NCBI RefSeq assembly: GCF_900099895.1
Contig: NZ_FNDY01000008.1
Location: 124,001-188,000 of the forward strand
Origin: Paenibacillus naphthalenovorans
GTDB taxonomy: Bacteria; Bacillota; Bacilli; Paenibacillales; NBRC-103111
Length of the DNA: 64,000 nt
Reading direction: 5' to 3'
Both the position numbers and the translations under genes were made by a program. The notes under the pieces are model-generated. The model saw only the letters and a program-made list of their open reading frames with translations, made no database searches and was not told where the DNA came from. Positions 53,148-60,700 of the stretch are shown in pieces (within the stretch, counting starts at the first letter, position 1; each line of letters begins with the position of its first letter).

Positions 53148-53447
53148 GTGATCGGGCTGCTGGTATTGGTTACGTATGATGTAAGCACAGTTAGCAGTTC
53201 AGGGCGAAGAAGACTGCGTCAGGTATCGAAAATATGCCAGAATTACGGCCAGCGTGTACAAAATTCAGTATTTGAGTGCGTTGTCGACGCCACTCAATTT
53301 GCTGTTTTAAAATTAAAGCTCCTTGATATTATTGATCAAGAACAAGACAGCCTCAGATTCTATCAGTTGGGCCATAATTACAAGAGCAAGGTAGAACATA
53401 TTGGTGTGAAAGAGTCTTTTGATTTGGAAGGCCTTCTAATTTTATAG
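53148..53447 (+). CDS. cas2: Cas2, type I-C
   Basis: 99-residue partner of Cas1 in spacer acquisition. VLVTYDVSTVSSSGRRRLRQ has the conserved Asp; QNSVFECVVDATQFAVLKLKL follows. The normal family start (MLVLVTYD) is not an ATG here: the aligned codon at 53157 is CTG. The nearest standard start is GTG at 53148, which adds three residues (MIG) and has only a weak ribosome site. Expression may therefore be low. It lies 12 bp after the internal repeat. Confidence 0.85.
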   Translation: MIGLLVLVTYDVSTVSSSGRRRLRQVSKICQNYGQRVQNSVFECVVDATQFAVLKLKLLDIIDQEQDSLRFYQLGHNYKSKVEHIGVKESFDLEGLLIL

Positions 53448-53615
53448 TGCGAATGTGTAGTGCACAAGGTTTTCCGGGGACATTCGCACCGGGAAAATGG
53501 TTAAAATCCCCATTTTGTTTACAGTTTTATCCATATTATTTCAGAAATTCATTGATTTACGCGTATTTTTGATCATAAAAATGGAGTTTCAGGCATATTT
53601 GAATCAAAAATCGCT
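53448..53615 (+). promoter_or_regulatory. CRISPR leader
   Basis: 168 bp between the cas2 stop and the first repeat. It begins with a perfect 10-bp inverted repeat GTGCGAATGT (53447-53456) / ACATTCGCAC (53480-53489), a layout commonly seen after cas2 in type I-C loci. The rest is AT-rich (TTGATTTACGCGTATTTTTGATCAT) and carries the array promoter and integration signals. Orientation from cas2 toward the array is supported by the degenerate last repeat at the other end. Confidence 0.8.
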
Positions 53616-54651
53616 GTCGCATCCCATGCGGATGCGTGGATTGAAATATACCAGTAGTGGTATGGCGTCAGGCAGCAGAGGCAGTCGCATCCCATGCGGA
53701 TGCGTGGATTGAAATAACGGTGCTTGCAGCATCGCTTCATGCTCGGCAAGTCGCATCCCATGCGGATGCGTGGATTGAAATATGAAACGTGCCAAACTTA
53801 AGGAGAAATGGGAAAAGTCGCATCCCATGCGGATGCGTGGATTGAAATGCAATCCCTAAACACTGGATGCGGTTTTGCTCGATGGTCGCATCCCATGCGG
53901 ATGCGTGGATTGAAATCGTTAAGTGATGCTTACCCGCTGTTAGAGGCAGAGTGTCGCATCCCATGCGGATGCGTGGATTGAAATCCGTTTGAAGTCATCA
54001 TCTGCTATCCGCGCAGAGGGTCGCATCCCATGCGGATGCGTGGATTGAAATCGCGATATCAACGCATTTACACCGATCCCGCCTATAGTCGCATCCCATG
54101 CGGATGCGTGGATTGAAATATTAACTCCTGCTAGTTTAGGAATTTTTTGCATTTGTCGCATCCCATGCGGATGCGTGGATTGAAATAATCAAAGTTTATG
54201 ATCGACACCGCGAATAACCTTGTCGCATCCCATGCGGATGCGTGGATTGAAATATCACACTGCAACATTTCAACCCATACCTTTAAAAGTCGCATCCCAT
54301 GCGGATGCGTGGATTGAAATGATTAGCGAACGACACTTTAATAGTCAAAGAAATGTCGCATCCCATGCGGATGCGTGGATTGAAATAACGCTGCATACAA
54401 ATCGTCGCCGTAAGTGTAATGTCGCATCCCATGCGGATGCGTGGATTGAAATTATGACAGTTACGTAACACGCCAGGCTGATATGGCGTCGCATCCCATG
54501 CGGATGCGTGGATTGAAATCCAAAAGTGGCAAAAAAACGCTTGTCAAACCTGAGTCGCATCCCATGCGGATGCGTGGATTGAAATCTTTAAGGGCGTACC
54601 TTTTAAGGGGTGGTCTTAAGTCGCATCCCATGCGGATGCGTGAATTGAAAT
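53616..54651 (+). CRISPR. Type I-C CRISPR array, 16 repeats and 15 spacers
   Basis: Repeats of 32 bp start GTCGCATCCCATGCGGATGC and end GTGGATTGAAAT; the middle CGCATCC/GGATGCG forms a 7-bp stem with a 5-base loop. Starts: 53616, 53684, 53750, 53817, 53885, 53953, 54020, 54088, 54155, 54222, 54289, 54355, 54421, 54488, 54554, 54620. Spacers are 34-36 bp. The first 15 repeats are identical; the last differs by one base (TGAATTGAAAT), as usual at the leader-distal end. The minus-strand open frames reading 'SIHASAWDAT' are repeat translations, not genes. Spacer targets cannot be searched here. Confidence 0.98.
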
Positions 54652-55036
54652 ACCGCAGATTAGAAGGGTTATGAAACTATGATTTGCTTCGTTATCCACC
54701 CAGTAGCGCGAAGAGCCAAAACTATTCACTTTTTGTATAATTCATGTTACTGCTAACGCGTAGTGTCGGCGGTTGACGGTGTAATTTGTCTTGCTGGTGC
54801 CGTAGATCAGACAGTGTGTACATACCTTGTTGGCCGGGCGGCACCACTGGAGAAACGATAAATCTCGTCGATCGCACCATCCGAAAAGATATCATGCTCC
54901 GCACCGGCGGTAAGCCATATGCCGCTGGATGTAAGCGCCAGCCTGTGCGCGGTCGAAGTGCGATTGCACTGCAGTTCAATACATTGGCGGATCGCAGCGT
55001 TAGCGTGAAGCGCAAGACGCTCCCACAACTCGCTTT

Positions 55037-55053
55037 GTCCTCTCGTCCGCATC
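55037..55053 (+). repeat. Right copy of the 17-bp tRNA-Leu 3' end (candidate attR)
   Basis: GTCCTCTCGTCCGCATC, identical to 39270-39286. Only this part of the tRNA is present; it is followed by its own terminator (55062-55102). Confidence 0.6.
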
Positions 55054-55061
55054 CATACATA

Positions 55062-55102
55062 CAAATAAGCCCTTCAGACTTTGTCTGGGGGGCTTATTTG
55101 CG
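55062..55102 (+). terminator. Terminator following the tRNA-end repeat
   Basis: AAATAAGCCC and GGGCTTATTT arms with inner CAGAC/GTCTG pairing, GC-rich; consistent with a displaced tRNA terminator. Confidence 0.8.
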
Positions 55103-55321
55103 TACATCCGCATCCAACCCATCTATAAAGTGATTTTTTGGGAAAGCGGTCAACTGGAACTTCATTTTACAGCTTCGCATTCGTCCGGTTATGGCATGCG
55201 GAGCATTTTTTCTGTCTTTTTAATTTCTCGCTGCATTCTTCGAGGCATTGGGGGTTAGCTTGACTCCGACAACACGAATAATATCAGGCTGCATCCGCTG
55301 GATATATATTTTTTACAGGTA

Positions 55322-55351
55322 TTGACATCACCGGTGTTAAAATGTTAGTAT
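55322..55351 (+). promoter_or_regulatory. Promoter of the dioxygenase operon with a CACCGGTG dyad
   Basis: TTGACA (55322-55327), 18 bp, TAGTAT (55346-55351). The spacer contains the palindrome CACCGGTG (55329-55336), a possible binding site for the GntR regulator of the operon. Confidence 0.6.
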
Positions 55352-55426
55352 TTCATTAAATCGAAAAATAAAGCGCTTTCATACCCGGTTATATGATTGA
55401 TTTCAACCTATTACGGAGGTGTTAAA

Positions 55427-56389
55427 ATGTTAGTTCCGGAAATTGCAAAGCTTGGCCATGTTTCATTGGTTACCCCTGATTTGCAGAAGTCATTATGGTT
55501 CTTTAAAGAAGTGTTGGGATTGGAAGAGATTGAGCGTGCGGGAGGCGCAGTTTATTTACGGGCTTGCGGGGAATTCGAACATCATAGTCTTGTCTTGAAG
55601 CAAGGGGATCGTGCGGTCGTAGACCATATAGGTTGGCGTGCCAAAAGAGCAGAGGATGTAGAGAAATTCGCTGTACAGTTAGAAGCGGCGGGTACAAAGA
55701 TTCAATGGATTGAGGCGGGGCGGGAAGCCGGACAGGGGAAAGCGATTCAATTTAAACTCCCCAGCCAGCACACGTTTGAGATTTATTATGAAGTGGAGAA
55801 ACCGAAGGCTCCCCAAGGAGAACGTTCCGGCCTGAAGAATCAAACGCACAAATCATGGGCTCGCGGGATATCGCCGCGCAGAATTGACCATGTGAATCTC
55901 TGGACTTCACATGACCCGGGATCGGTTCACCAATGGTTGTCGGAACAGCTCGGTTTTAAGATGCGCGAATACGTAAAGCTGAATAACGGGAAGGTGATCG
56001 GAGGCTGGATGAGCGTTACGCAGCTAGTTCATGATGTAGCGATGATGGGGGCGCATGACCCTGAGACTCCGGCTCGATTCCATCATATTGCCTATTGGTT
56101 GGATAATGCGCAGGACGTACTTCGAGCGCTCGACATCCTGCGGGAAAACGGGATTCAGATAGACCTTGGTCCGGCAAAGCATGGGATTAGCCAAGCGGTC
56201 TGTGCGTATGTGAGAGATCCCGGAAGCGGACACAGGGTGGAATTGTTCAGCAACGGATATTTGATTTTTGATCCGGATTGGGAACCCGTTGAATGGGGAC
56301 AGGAGGAATTTGGGGTGGCTCTTCAATGGTGGGGGCCGGAATATACTCCGGGTCATGGTCATGCCATGGATGAAACAACGGAGGCTTAA
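55427..56389 (+). CDS. Extradiol ring-cleavage dioxygenase (type I, catechol 2,3-dioxygenase-like)
   Basis: Cuts the ring of a catechol next to its hydroxyls using Fe(II) (or Mn). A two-domain vicinal-oxygen-chelate protein of 320 residues. First domain GHVSLVTPDLQKSLWFFKEVLGL; second domain RIDHVNLWTSHDPGSVHQWLSE with the first metal His, FHHIAYWLDN with the second, and HRVELFSNGYLIF with the Glu ligand. ATG at 55427 is after ACGGAGGTG; an in-frame start 30 bp earlier has no site. First gene of the operon; the hydrolase that follows fits meta-cleavage product breakdown. The exact substrate is unknown. Confidence 0.9.
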   Translation: MLVPEIAKLGHVSLVTPDLQKSLWFFKEVLGLEEIERAGGAVYLRACGEFEHHSLVLKQGDRAVVDHIGWRAKRAEDVEKFAVQLEAAGTKIQWIEAGREAGQGKAIQFKLPSQHTFEIYYEVEKPKAPQGERSGLKNQTHKSWARGISPRRIDHVNLWTSHDPGSVHQWLSEQLGFKMREYVKLNNGKVIGGWMSVTQLVHDVAMMGAHDPETPARFHHIAYWLDNAQDVLRALDILRENGIQIDLGPAKHGISQAVCAYVRDPGSGHRVELFSNGYLIFDPDWEPVEWGQEEFGVALQWWGPEYTPGHGHAMDETTEA

Positions 56390-56439
56390 GTTTAATCATT
56401 TCCGATGATGACTATTATTGAGGAGAGAGGAAAACGAAC

Positions 56440-57285
56440 ATGGTAAACATGAATATACGCAAAATAAAGACGGGTTCATACTCAACTTATCTTTGTGAGT
56501 CGGGAGAACAGAACTCCGAGACGGTCATCTTTCTCCATGGCGGAGGTCCAGGAGTAACTGCGGAATCCAACTGGAGGGATGTGCTTCCCGGTTTTTCTGG
56601 ATCTTATCGCGTTGTCGCTCCTGATTTGGCAGGTTACGGCAATACGGATCATCCAGATCCTGTGCCGCAAGGCGGGTTGATGGGATGGATGCGTCTAAGG
56701 GTAGAGCAAATTCTGACATTGATGGATGAACTTGATATTGCCAAGGCACACTTGGTGGGAAATTCCATGGGCGGGGCTCTCGCGCTTCATCTTGTCATGA
56801 CAGCGCCTGAGCGCTTCCAGAGTGTGGTTTTAATGGGGAGCGCCGGCGCGCCGTCTACTCCGACGCCGGAAGTGATTCGCATGTTGAATTTTTATAAGGA
56901 TCCGACTCCTGCTGCGCTTGGAAATTTGCTGAAGTGGTTCGTATACGACGAAAATATAATTGGCGACAAATTAAATCAAATCGTTCAGGAGCGTTTTGAA
57001 GAAGTCATGCGGCCAGAGGTTCGCAGATCTTATGAATCGATGTTTTCAACGTCGCCTGCTGAGGTTATTGTACCGCCGTCAGCTCTTAGACGCATGAATA
57101 TGCCGTTTCTGCTTGTTCATGGCAGGGACGATCGTTTTGTATCCGTAGACTCCAGCGTTTATATGCTGCAGCATTTACCGAACGTACAGCTTCACGTGTT
57201 TGATCGTTGCGGTCACTGGGCGCAGTTGGAGCGAAAAGAGAGTTTTACAAAGCTGGTGACGGATTTCTTTAAAGGTGAATTTTAA
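56440..57285 (+). CDS. Alpha/beta hydrolase, meta-cleavage product hydrolase (BphD/MhpC-like)
   Basis: C-C bond hydrolase of 281 residues acting on the open-chain product of the extradiol enzyme. Oxyanion loop FLHGGGPGVTAESNW (the HGGGPG motif of this branch), nucleophile elbow GNSMGG, acid residue in HGRDDRFV and catalytic His in RCGHWAQLE. ATG with GGAGAG upstream. 50 bp behind the dioxygenase; its end overlaps the GntR gene by 11 bp if that starts at 57275. Confidence 0.9.
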   Translation: MVNMNIRKIKTGSYSTYLCESGEQNSETVIFLHGGGPGVTAESNWRDVLPGFSGSYRVVAPDLAGYGNTDHPDPVPQGGLMGWMRLRVEQILTLMDELDIAKAHLVGNSMGGALALHLVMTAPERFQSVVLMGSAGAPSTPTPEVIRMLNFYKDPTPAALGNLLKWFVYDENIIGDKLNQIVQERFEEVMRPEVRRSYESMFSTSPAEVIVPPSALRRMNMPFLLVHGRDDRFVSVDSSVYMLQHLPNVQLHVFDRCGHWAQLERKESFTKLVTDFFKGEF

Positions 57286-57973
57286 GCGAGAGCTGGTTGG
57301 GTTTGTTATAGCCATGACAATCACTCCCGTAGAAAAAGGAGTGGCAGATCTGAAGAAAGATAATGCCTATATGTATATAAAAAATCGCATTCTTGACCGT
57401 GAGTGGGATATAGGCTCTGCGATCAACGTCAACGAGATTTGTCAGGTGCTGAATATGAGCCGTACTCCGGTACTGGAGGCTATCTCACGCCTGGAACGGG
57501 AAGGCTTTCTTTCTATTATTCCACAAGTAGGAGCTTTTGTCCGCAGACCTACCTCGAGCGAATTGTTTGAACGACTTTTGATGCGAGGCTCGTTGGAGGC
57601 ATTAATGGTTGAATGGGCCGCGCGCAAAATCGAGAAGACGCAGCTGGATATGATAGATGCCGTGCTTAGACGCATGGAGGAACCCGGAATATCCATTGTC
57701 GATTATGCGAATTTGAATCGGGATTTTCACAGGATCATTCACGAAGCCTCGGGTTTATCTTATATTCAAGGCTTGGTGGAAGAACATTGGGATTTTTTCG
57801 AGTACGCAGCCGCCCTGGATAAAGTGTTTAAAGAACATCGGATGGCCCGGTCGTTGCTTGAGCACCGAATGATATTCCATAGTTTGAAAGACGGTAATTC
57901 CACCCTGGCCAAACAATTAATGGAGCAGCATGTAGTCAGAGTAGCGTACCTCGTAAAAGAGGAGAGCGGCTGA
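57275..57973 (+). CDS. GntR-family regulator (FCD subfamily)
   Basis: A 232-residue regulator: winged HTH (about residues 30-92: YMYIKNRILDREWDIGSAINVNEICQVLNMSRTPVLEAISRLEREG) and a helical FCD effector-binding domain (95-225) with the metal-binding Asp/His residues in NLNRDFHRIIHEASG. Start is uncertain: GTG at 57275 overlaps the hydrolase end (coupling), ATG at 57314 has no visible ribosome site. Placed inside the catabolic operon, so it probably senses a pathway intermediate and controls the operon promoter. Confidence 0.85.
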   Translation: MNFKRELVGFVIAMTITPVEKGVADLKKDNAYMYIKNRILDREWDIGSAINVNEICQVLNMSRTPVLEAISRLEREGFLSIIPQVGAFVRRPTSSELFERLLMRGSLEALMVEWAARKIEKTQLDMIDAVLRRMEEPGISIVDYANLNRDFHRIIHEASGLSYIQGLVEEHWDFFEYAAALDKVFKEHRMARSLLEHRMIFHSLKDGNSTLAKQLMEQHVVRVAYLVKEESG

Positions 57974-58022
57974 TTTCATGATTCCAATCTGATTCACGCA
58001 TGAAGAGGAAGGGGAATGGTAA

Positions 58023-59318
58023 ATGAAATTGTTGGATCATTATGTCAATCTGGAAACGGGTTCAATTAGTCGTAAAGTGAATTATGATCCGGAGATTTAT
58101 CAGGATGAAATGGCGAAGATCTTCACCAAGACATGGCTTTTCGTTGCCCATGAAAGCCAAATTAAACATCCTGGCGATTACATCACCAACTATATGGCTG
58201 AAGATCCGGTTATCGTAACCAGGGATGGTACAGGCAAAATTCATGTATTCTTAAATTCCTGTCCCCACCGGGGGATGAAGGTTTGCAGTGTAGATGCAGG
58301 AAACTCAAAATTTTTCCGTTGTCCGTATCATGGTTGGACCTTTGAAAACAACGGAAATTTGATCGGCGTACCCGAACTCCAATATGCATATTACGGCGAA
58401 CTGGATAAATCGAAAAACGGTCTAATCACCGTTCCACGGGTTGAATCGTATAAAGGTTTTATTTTTGCCAATTGGGACCCGAACGCGCTCCCGCTAAAGG
58501 AGTACTTTGGTAAAGATCTGCTCTGGTATTTGGACACTGCCTTCGAAAGAGCTTTAGGCGAATTTGAAGTGGCAGGTCCCATCATGAAACAAAAAATTAA
58601 AACCAATTGGAAAATTTGCACCGAAAACTTTGGTGACGATTATCACGTGCTGTACACTCATGGATCCGCTTTCAAAATTGGCTTTATGCCGCCTTATGAT
58701 CAATTGGGAGAGTACAACGCCTATTGTGATCATGGTCATAGCGTAGGCGATATACCCAAATTTGGGGTGGGTCTGGAATTGGATCGGGCCATTGCGAAAC
58801 AAATTGGACCTGAAGCAGAACAGTATGTTGAACAGATTGACCAAAGACTTAAAGAACGGCTTAGTCCCGAGCAGGCGAATTTACACCAAATCGGGCAAAT
58901 TCTGATATTCCCGAATCTAACCTTTCTTACCTTTGGCTGCTTCCGAGGTATTCATATTTTCCAATGGCATCCTAAAGGAACAGATGAAGTTGAATTATGG
59001 CAGATCAGTTTGTATGACAGTGAGGCGCCTGATCAAGCCAAACAATTCGCGAGAATTTTCTCACAACGGGAAAATGCTCCGGCCGGTTTATTTGCCGCCG
59101 ATGACGGATCAAACTTTGAACAAATTACCGAGTCCACCAAGCCGTACGTTTCGAGGCAGCATCACTTTAATTATTCGATGGGTATCCGTCATGAGGGGGA
59201 AATCAAAGTACCAGGTTTGCCGGGACATCTTGGCCGGCATTATTCCGAACAAAATCAAAGGAATTTTTATCGGTACTGGCTAAAGCTTATGAAGGAGGAA
59301 GGGATTTTCCATGAATAA
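58023..59318 (+). CDS. Rieske aromatic ring-hydroxylating dioxygenase, alpha subunit
   Basis: Catalytic subunit that adds both atoms of O2 to an aromatic ring. 431 residues. Rieske [2Fe-2S] site CPHRGMKVCSVDAG then FRCPYHGW (C-x-H and C-x2-H). Mononuclear iron site: NFGDDYHVLYTH with the 2-His facial pair (about residues 207-218) and a later carboxylate. Start GGAAGGGGAATGG precedes ATG. It overlaps the beta subunit gene by 8 bp. Needs a reductase and perhaps ferredoxin, neither of which is encoded here. Confidence 0.92.
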   Translation: MKLLDHYVNLETGSISRKVNYDPEIYQDEMAKIFTKTWLFVAHESQIKHPGDYITNYMAEDPVIVTRDGTGKIHVFLNSCPHRGMKVCSVDAGNSKFFRCPYHGWTFENNGNLIGVPELQYAYYGELDKSKNGLITVPRVESYKGFIFANWDPNALPLKEYFGKDLLWYLDTAFERALGEFEVAGPIMKQKIKTNWKICTENFGDDYHVLYTHGSAFKIGFMPPYDQLGEYNAYCDHGHSVGDIPKFGVGLELDRAIAKQIGPEAEQYVEQIDQRLKERLSPEQANLHQIGQILIFPNLTFLTFGCFRGIHIFQWHPKGTDEVELWQISLYDSEAPDQAKQFARIFSQRENAPAGLFAADDGSNFEQITESTKPYVSRQHHFNYSMGIRHEGEIKVPGLPGHLGRHYSEQNQRNFYRYWLKLMKEEGIFHE

Positions 59319-59814
59319 CCACTTGGAACTTCATAAGGAGATTGAATTATTTCTTTATCACGAAGCTCACTTGCTGGATCAAAGTGATTTTGAAGGTTGG
59401 TTGGATTTATTTACAGATGACGCCCGTTATTGGATGCCAACCACCGAAACAAGGGATGTTGATCAGAAACAGTCACCTTTAAAACAGGAGTGGCATCTCA
59501 TCGAGGACGATAAGCCATTTTTGCATAAACGCTACGAAAGATTGCAAACCCGATTGGCGCATGCGGAACAACCTAGATCGAGGACAAGAAGACTGGTGAC
59601 GAATATTCTTATTAAAGAGAATCATAACAATCAAAAATTGCTTGTCCTTTCAAACTTTATTATTTTCCAATCCAGGCGCGACAATGAAGAGAGTTTTTTT
59701 GTGGGGCGGCGCGAGGATACTTTGGATCGTTATGGCGATAAGTGGAAAATTTCCAATCGTTCCATCTTTCTTGACCAACGAATTTTGCCGCGGGCCATTT
59801 CGATTTTTTTCTAG
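59311..59814 (+). CDS. Aromatic ring-hydroxylating dioxygenase, beta subunit
   Basis: A 167-residue structural subunit of the alpha3beta3 oxygenase with the NTF2-like cone fold: ELHKEIELFLYHEAHLLDQ, FEGWLDLFTDDARYWMPT and RRLVTNILIKENHN. Its end ILDQRILPRAISIFF is typical. Ribosome site GAAGGAGGAAGGG lies in the alpha gene end, so the two are coupled. Confidence 0.92.
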   Translation: MNNHLELHKEIELFLYHEAHLLDQSDFEGWLDLFTDDARYWMPTTETRDVDQKQSPLKQEWHLIEDDKPFLHKRYERLQTRLAHAEQPRSRTRRLVTNILIKENHNNQKLLVLSNFIIFQSRRDNEESFFVGRREDTLDRYGDKWKISNRSIFLDQRILPRAISIFF

Positions 59815-59844
59815 CGGCTCATTCACAGCTCCAGGGGGTAATCT

Positions 59845-60045
59845 ATGAGAATAACAAACGAGTTTGCAAGCGTTATGGTTGAAATAGATTCCAATGGGAA
59901 CTCCCATCGACTGAAAATACAGGATTGCCGAACAGGCAGAGTGATCTATTTGGATGCCCTGCAGCTGGAAAGCTTAACGCGGCAATCGGATGAGATTTTC
60001 CGTGAATTTCTGCAGTACCCCTTTGGTCCGGAAAAGGAAAAGTAA
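59845..60045 (+). CDS. Small protein of the dioxygenase operon (66 aa), unknown
   Basis: ATG with GGGGGTAAT upstream, 30 bp after the beta subunit. The product MRITNEFASVMVEIDSNGNS continues as HRLKIQDCRTGRVIYLDALQ, then a helix and YPFGPEKEK. It is soluble and beta-rich. I do not recognise it as a named family. Its close position and ribosome site suggest a helper of the oxygenase. Confidence 0.7.
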   Translation: MRITNEFASVMVEIDSNGNSHRLKIQDCRTGRVIYLDALQLESLTRQSDEIFREFLQYPFGPEKEK

Positions 60046-60097
60046 ATGTAAAAACAGGCTGGAATTCATTCAGAGGGTCATGATATTCTGAGGAGGA

Positions 60098-60139
60098 ATG
60101 ATTTTATTTAAAAGTTACCTGATGTCAAAAAGCCTTTGA
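60098..60139 (+). other. Tiny ORF with a strong ribosome site, possible gene remnant
   Basis: ATG follows AGGAGGA directly; it reads MILFKSYLMSKSL and stops. The position just after the dioxygenase operon suggests the truncated start of a further gene. Not claimed as functional. Confidence 0.3.
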
Positions 60140-60158
60140 AAGGAAAGGAAAGCTCCAA

Positions 60159-60644
60159 ATGAACATAAGGCAGGCAGTTGCAGCGGATCTCCCATCTATT
60201 CTGGACATATACAACGACGCGGTTCTTCATACGGTGGCCACCTTTGATACGGTTCCCAGAACCATGGAACAGCAGGAGCAGTGGTTTGAGCAGCATGGGA
60301 AATCTTATCCGGTTCTTGTAGCAGAGGATAACGGTCTGGTAACCGGCTGGGCGTCGCTCAACCGTTACTCAGACCGGCTCGCCTATGCTCGTACGGCCGA
60401 GCTTTCCTTATACATTCGGGACGGGTACCGCGGGCATGGGCTTGGCAAGACGATGCTGGAAGCGATTCTGCGGGAAGGGAAGACCGCCGGATTGCATACG
60501 GTGCTCTCCCGCATCGCGGAAGGCAACGACAACAGCATTCATATCCACCGCGTGTTCGGATTTGAAATGGTGGGCACCATGCGGGAGGTCGGCTTTAAAT
60601 TCGGGCGGCTGCTGGATGTGGTGCTGATGCAAAAAATGCTGTAG
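60159..60644 (+). CDS. GNAT N-acetyltransferase (phosphinothricin/methionine-sulfone acetyltransferase-like)
   Basis: Acetyl-CoA-dependent N-acetyltransferase of 161 residues. Start MNIRQAVAADLPSILDIYND, acetyl-CoA-binding GYRGHGLGKTML (R/Q-x-x-G-x-G/A), and the end VFGFEMVGTMREVGFKFGRL, which is the Pat/Bar subgroup pattern (GFxxxGxxxxVGxKxGxxxD). Such enzymes acetylate phosphinothricin, methionine sulfoximine or sulfone; the natural substrate is usually unclear. Ribosome site AAAGGAAAGGAAAG. Not part of the dioxygenase operon by function. Confidence 0.88.
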   Translation: MNIRQAVAADLPSILDIYNDAVLHTVATFDTVPRTMEQQEQWFEQHGKSYPVLVAEDNGLVTGWASLNRYSDRLAYARTAELSLYIRDGYRGHGLGKTMLEAILREGKTAGLHTVLSRIAEGNDNSIHIHRVFGFEMVGTMREVGFKFGRLLDVVLMQKML

Positions 60645-60649
60645 CTCAA

Positions 60650-60686
60650 CAAACGGACCCCATGCCAATGCATCGGGGTCCGTTTG
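60650..60686. terminator. Hairpin between convergent GNAT and hsp20 genes
   Basis: CAAACGGACCCC (60650-60661) pairs with GGGGTCCGTTTG (60675-60686). T runs are weak on both sides, but the location fits a shared terminator. Confidence 0.65.
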
Positions 60687-60700
60687 GTTAACGTCAAGCT

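Larger units (their letters stand above)
54652..55426. other. Region after the array: decayed DNA, tRNA-end repeat, terminator, operon leader
   Basis: About 775 bp without an intact gene. At 54780-55030 a minus-strand fragment reads LALTSSGIWLTAGAEHDIFS and DGAIDEIYRFSSGA, reminiscent of the end of a LamG-type domain, but this is weak. It also holds the right copy of the tRNA repeat, a terminator at 55062-55102, and the promoter of the dioxygenase operon at 55322-55351. Confidence 0.5.

Noticed and set aside
53573-54674. Minus- and plus-strand open frames across the CRISPR array
   Set aside because: They translate the repeats (SIHASAWDAT, SHPMRMRGLK) and have no ribosome sites; they are artefacts of the array.
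54780-55040. LamG-like domain gene after the array
   Set aside because: Only a short fragment on the minus strand resembles such a domain, with no start or family-level pattern; treated as decayed DNA.
39270-55053. A mobile element with its own integrase or transposase
   Set aside because: No integrase, recombinase or transposase reading frame was found within the segment; only the tRNA-end repeat is left.
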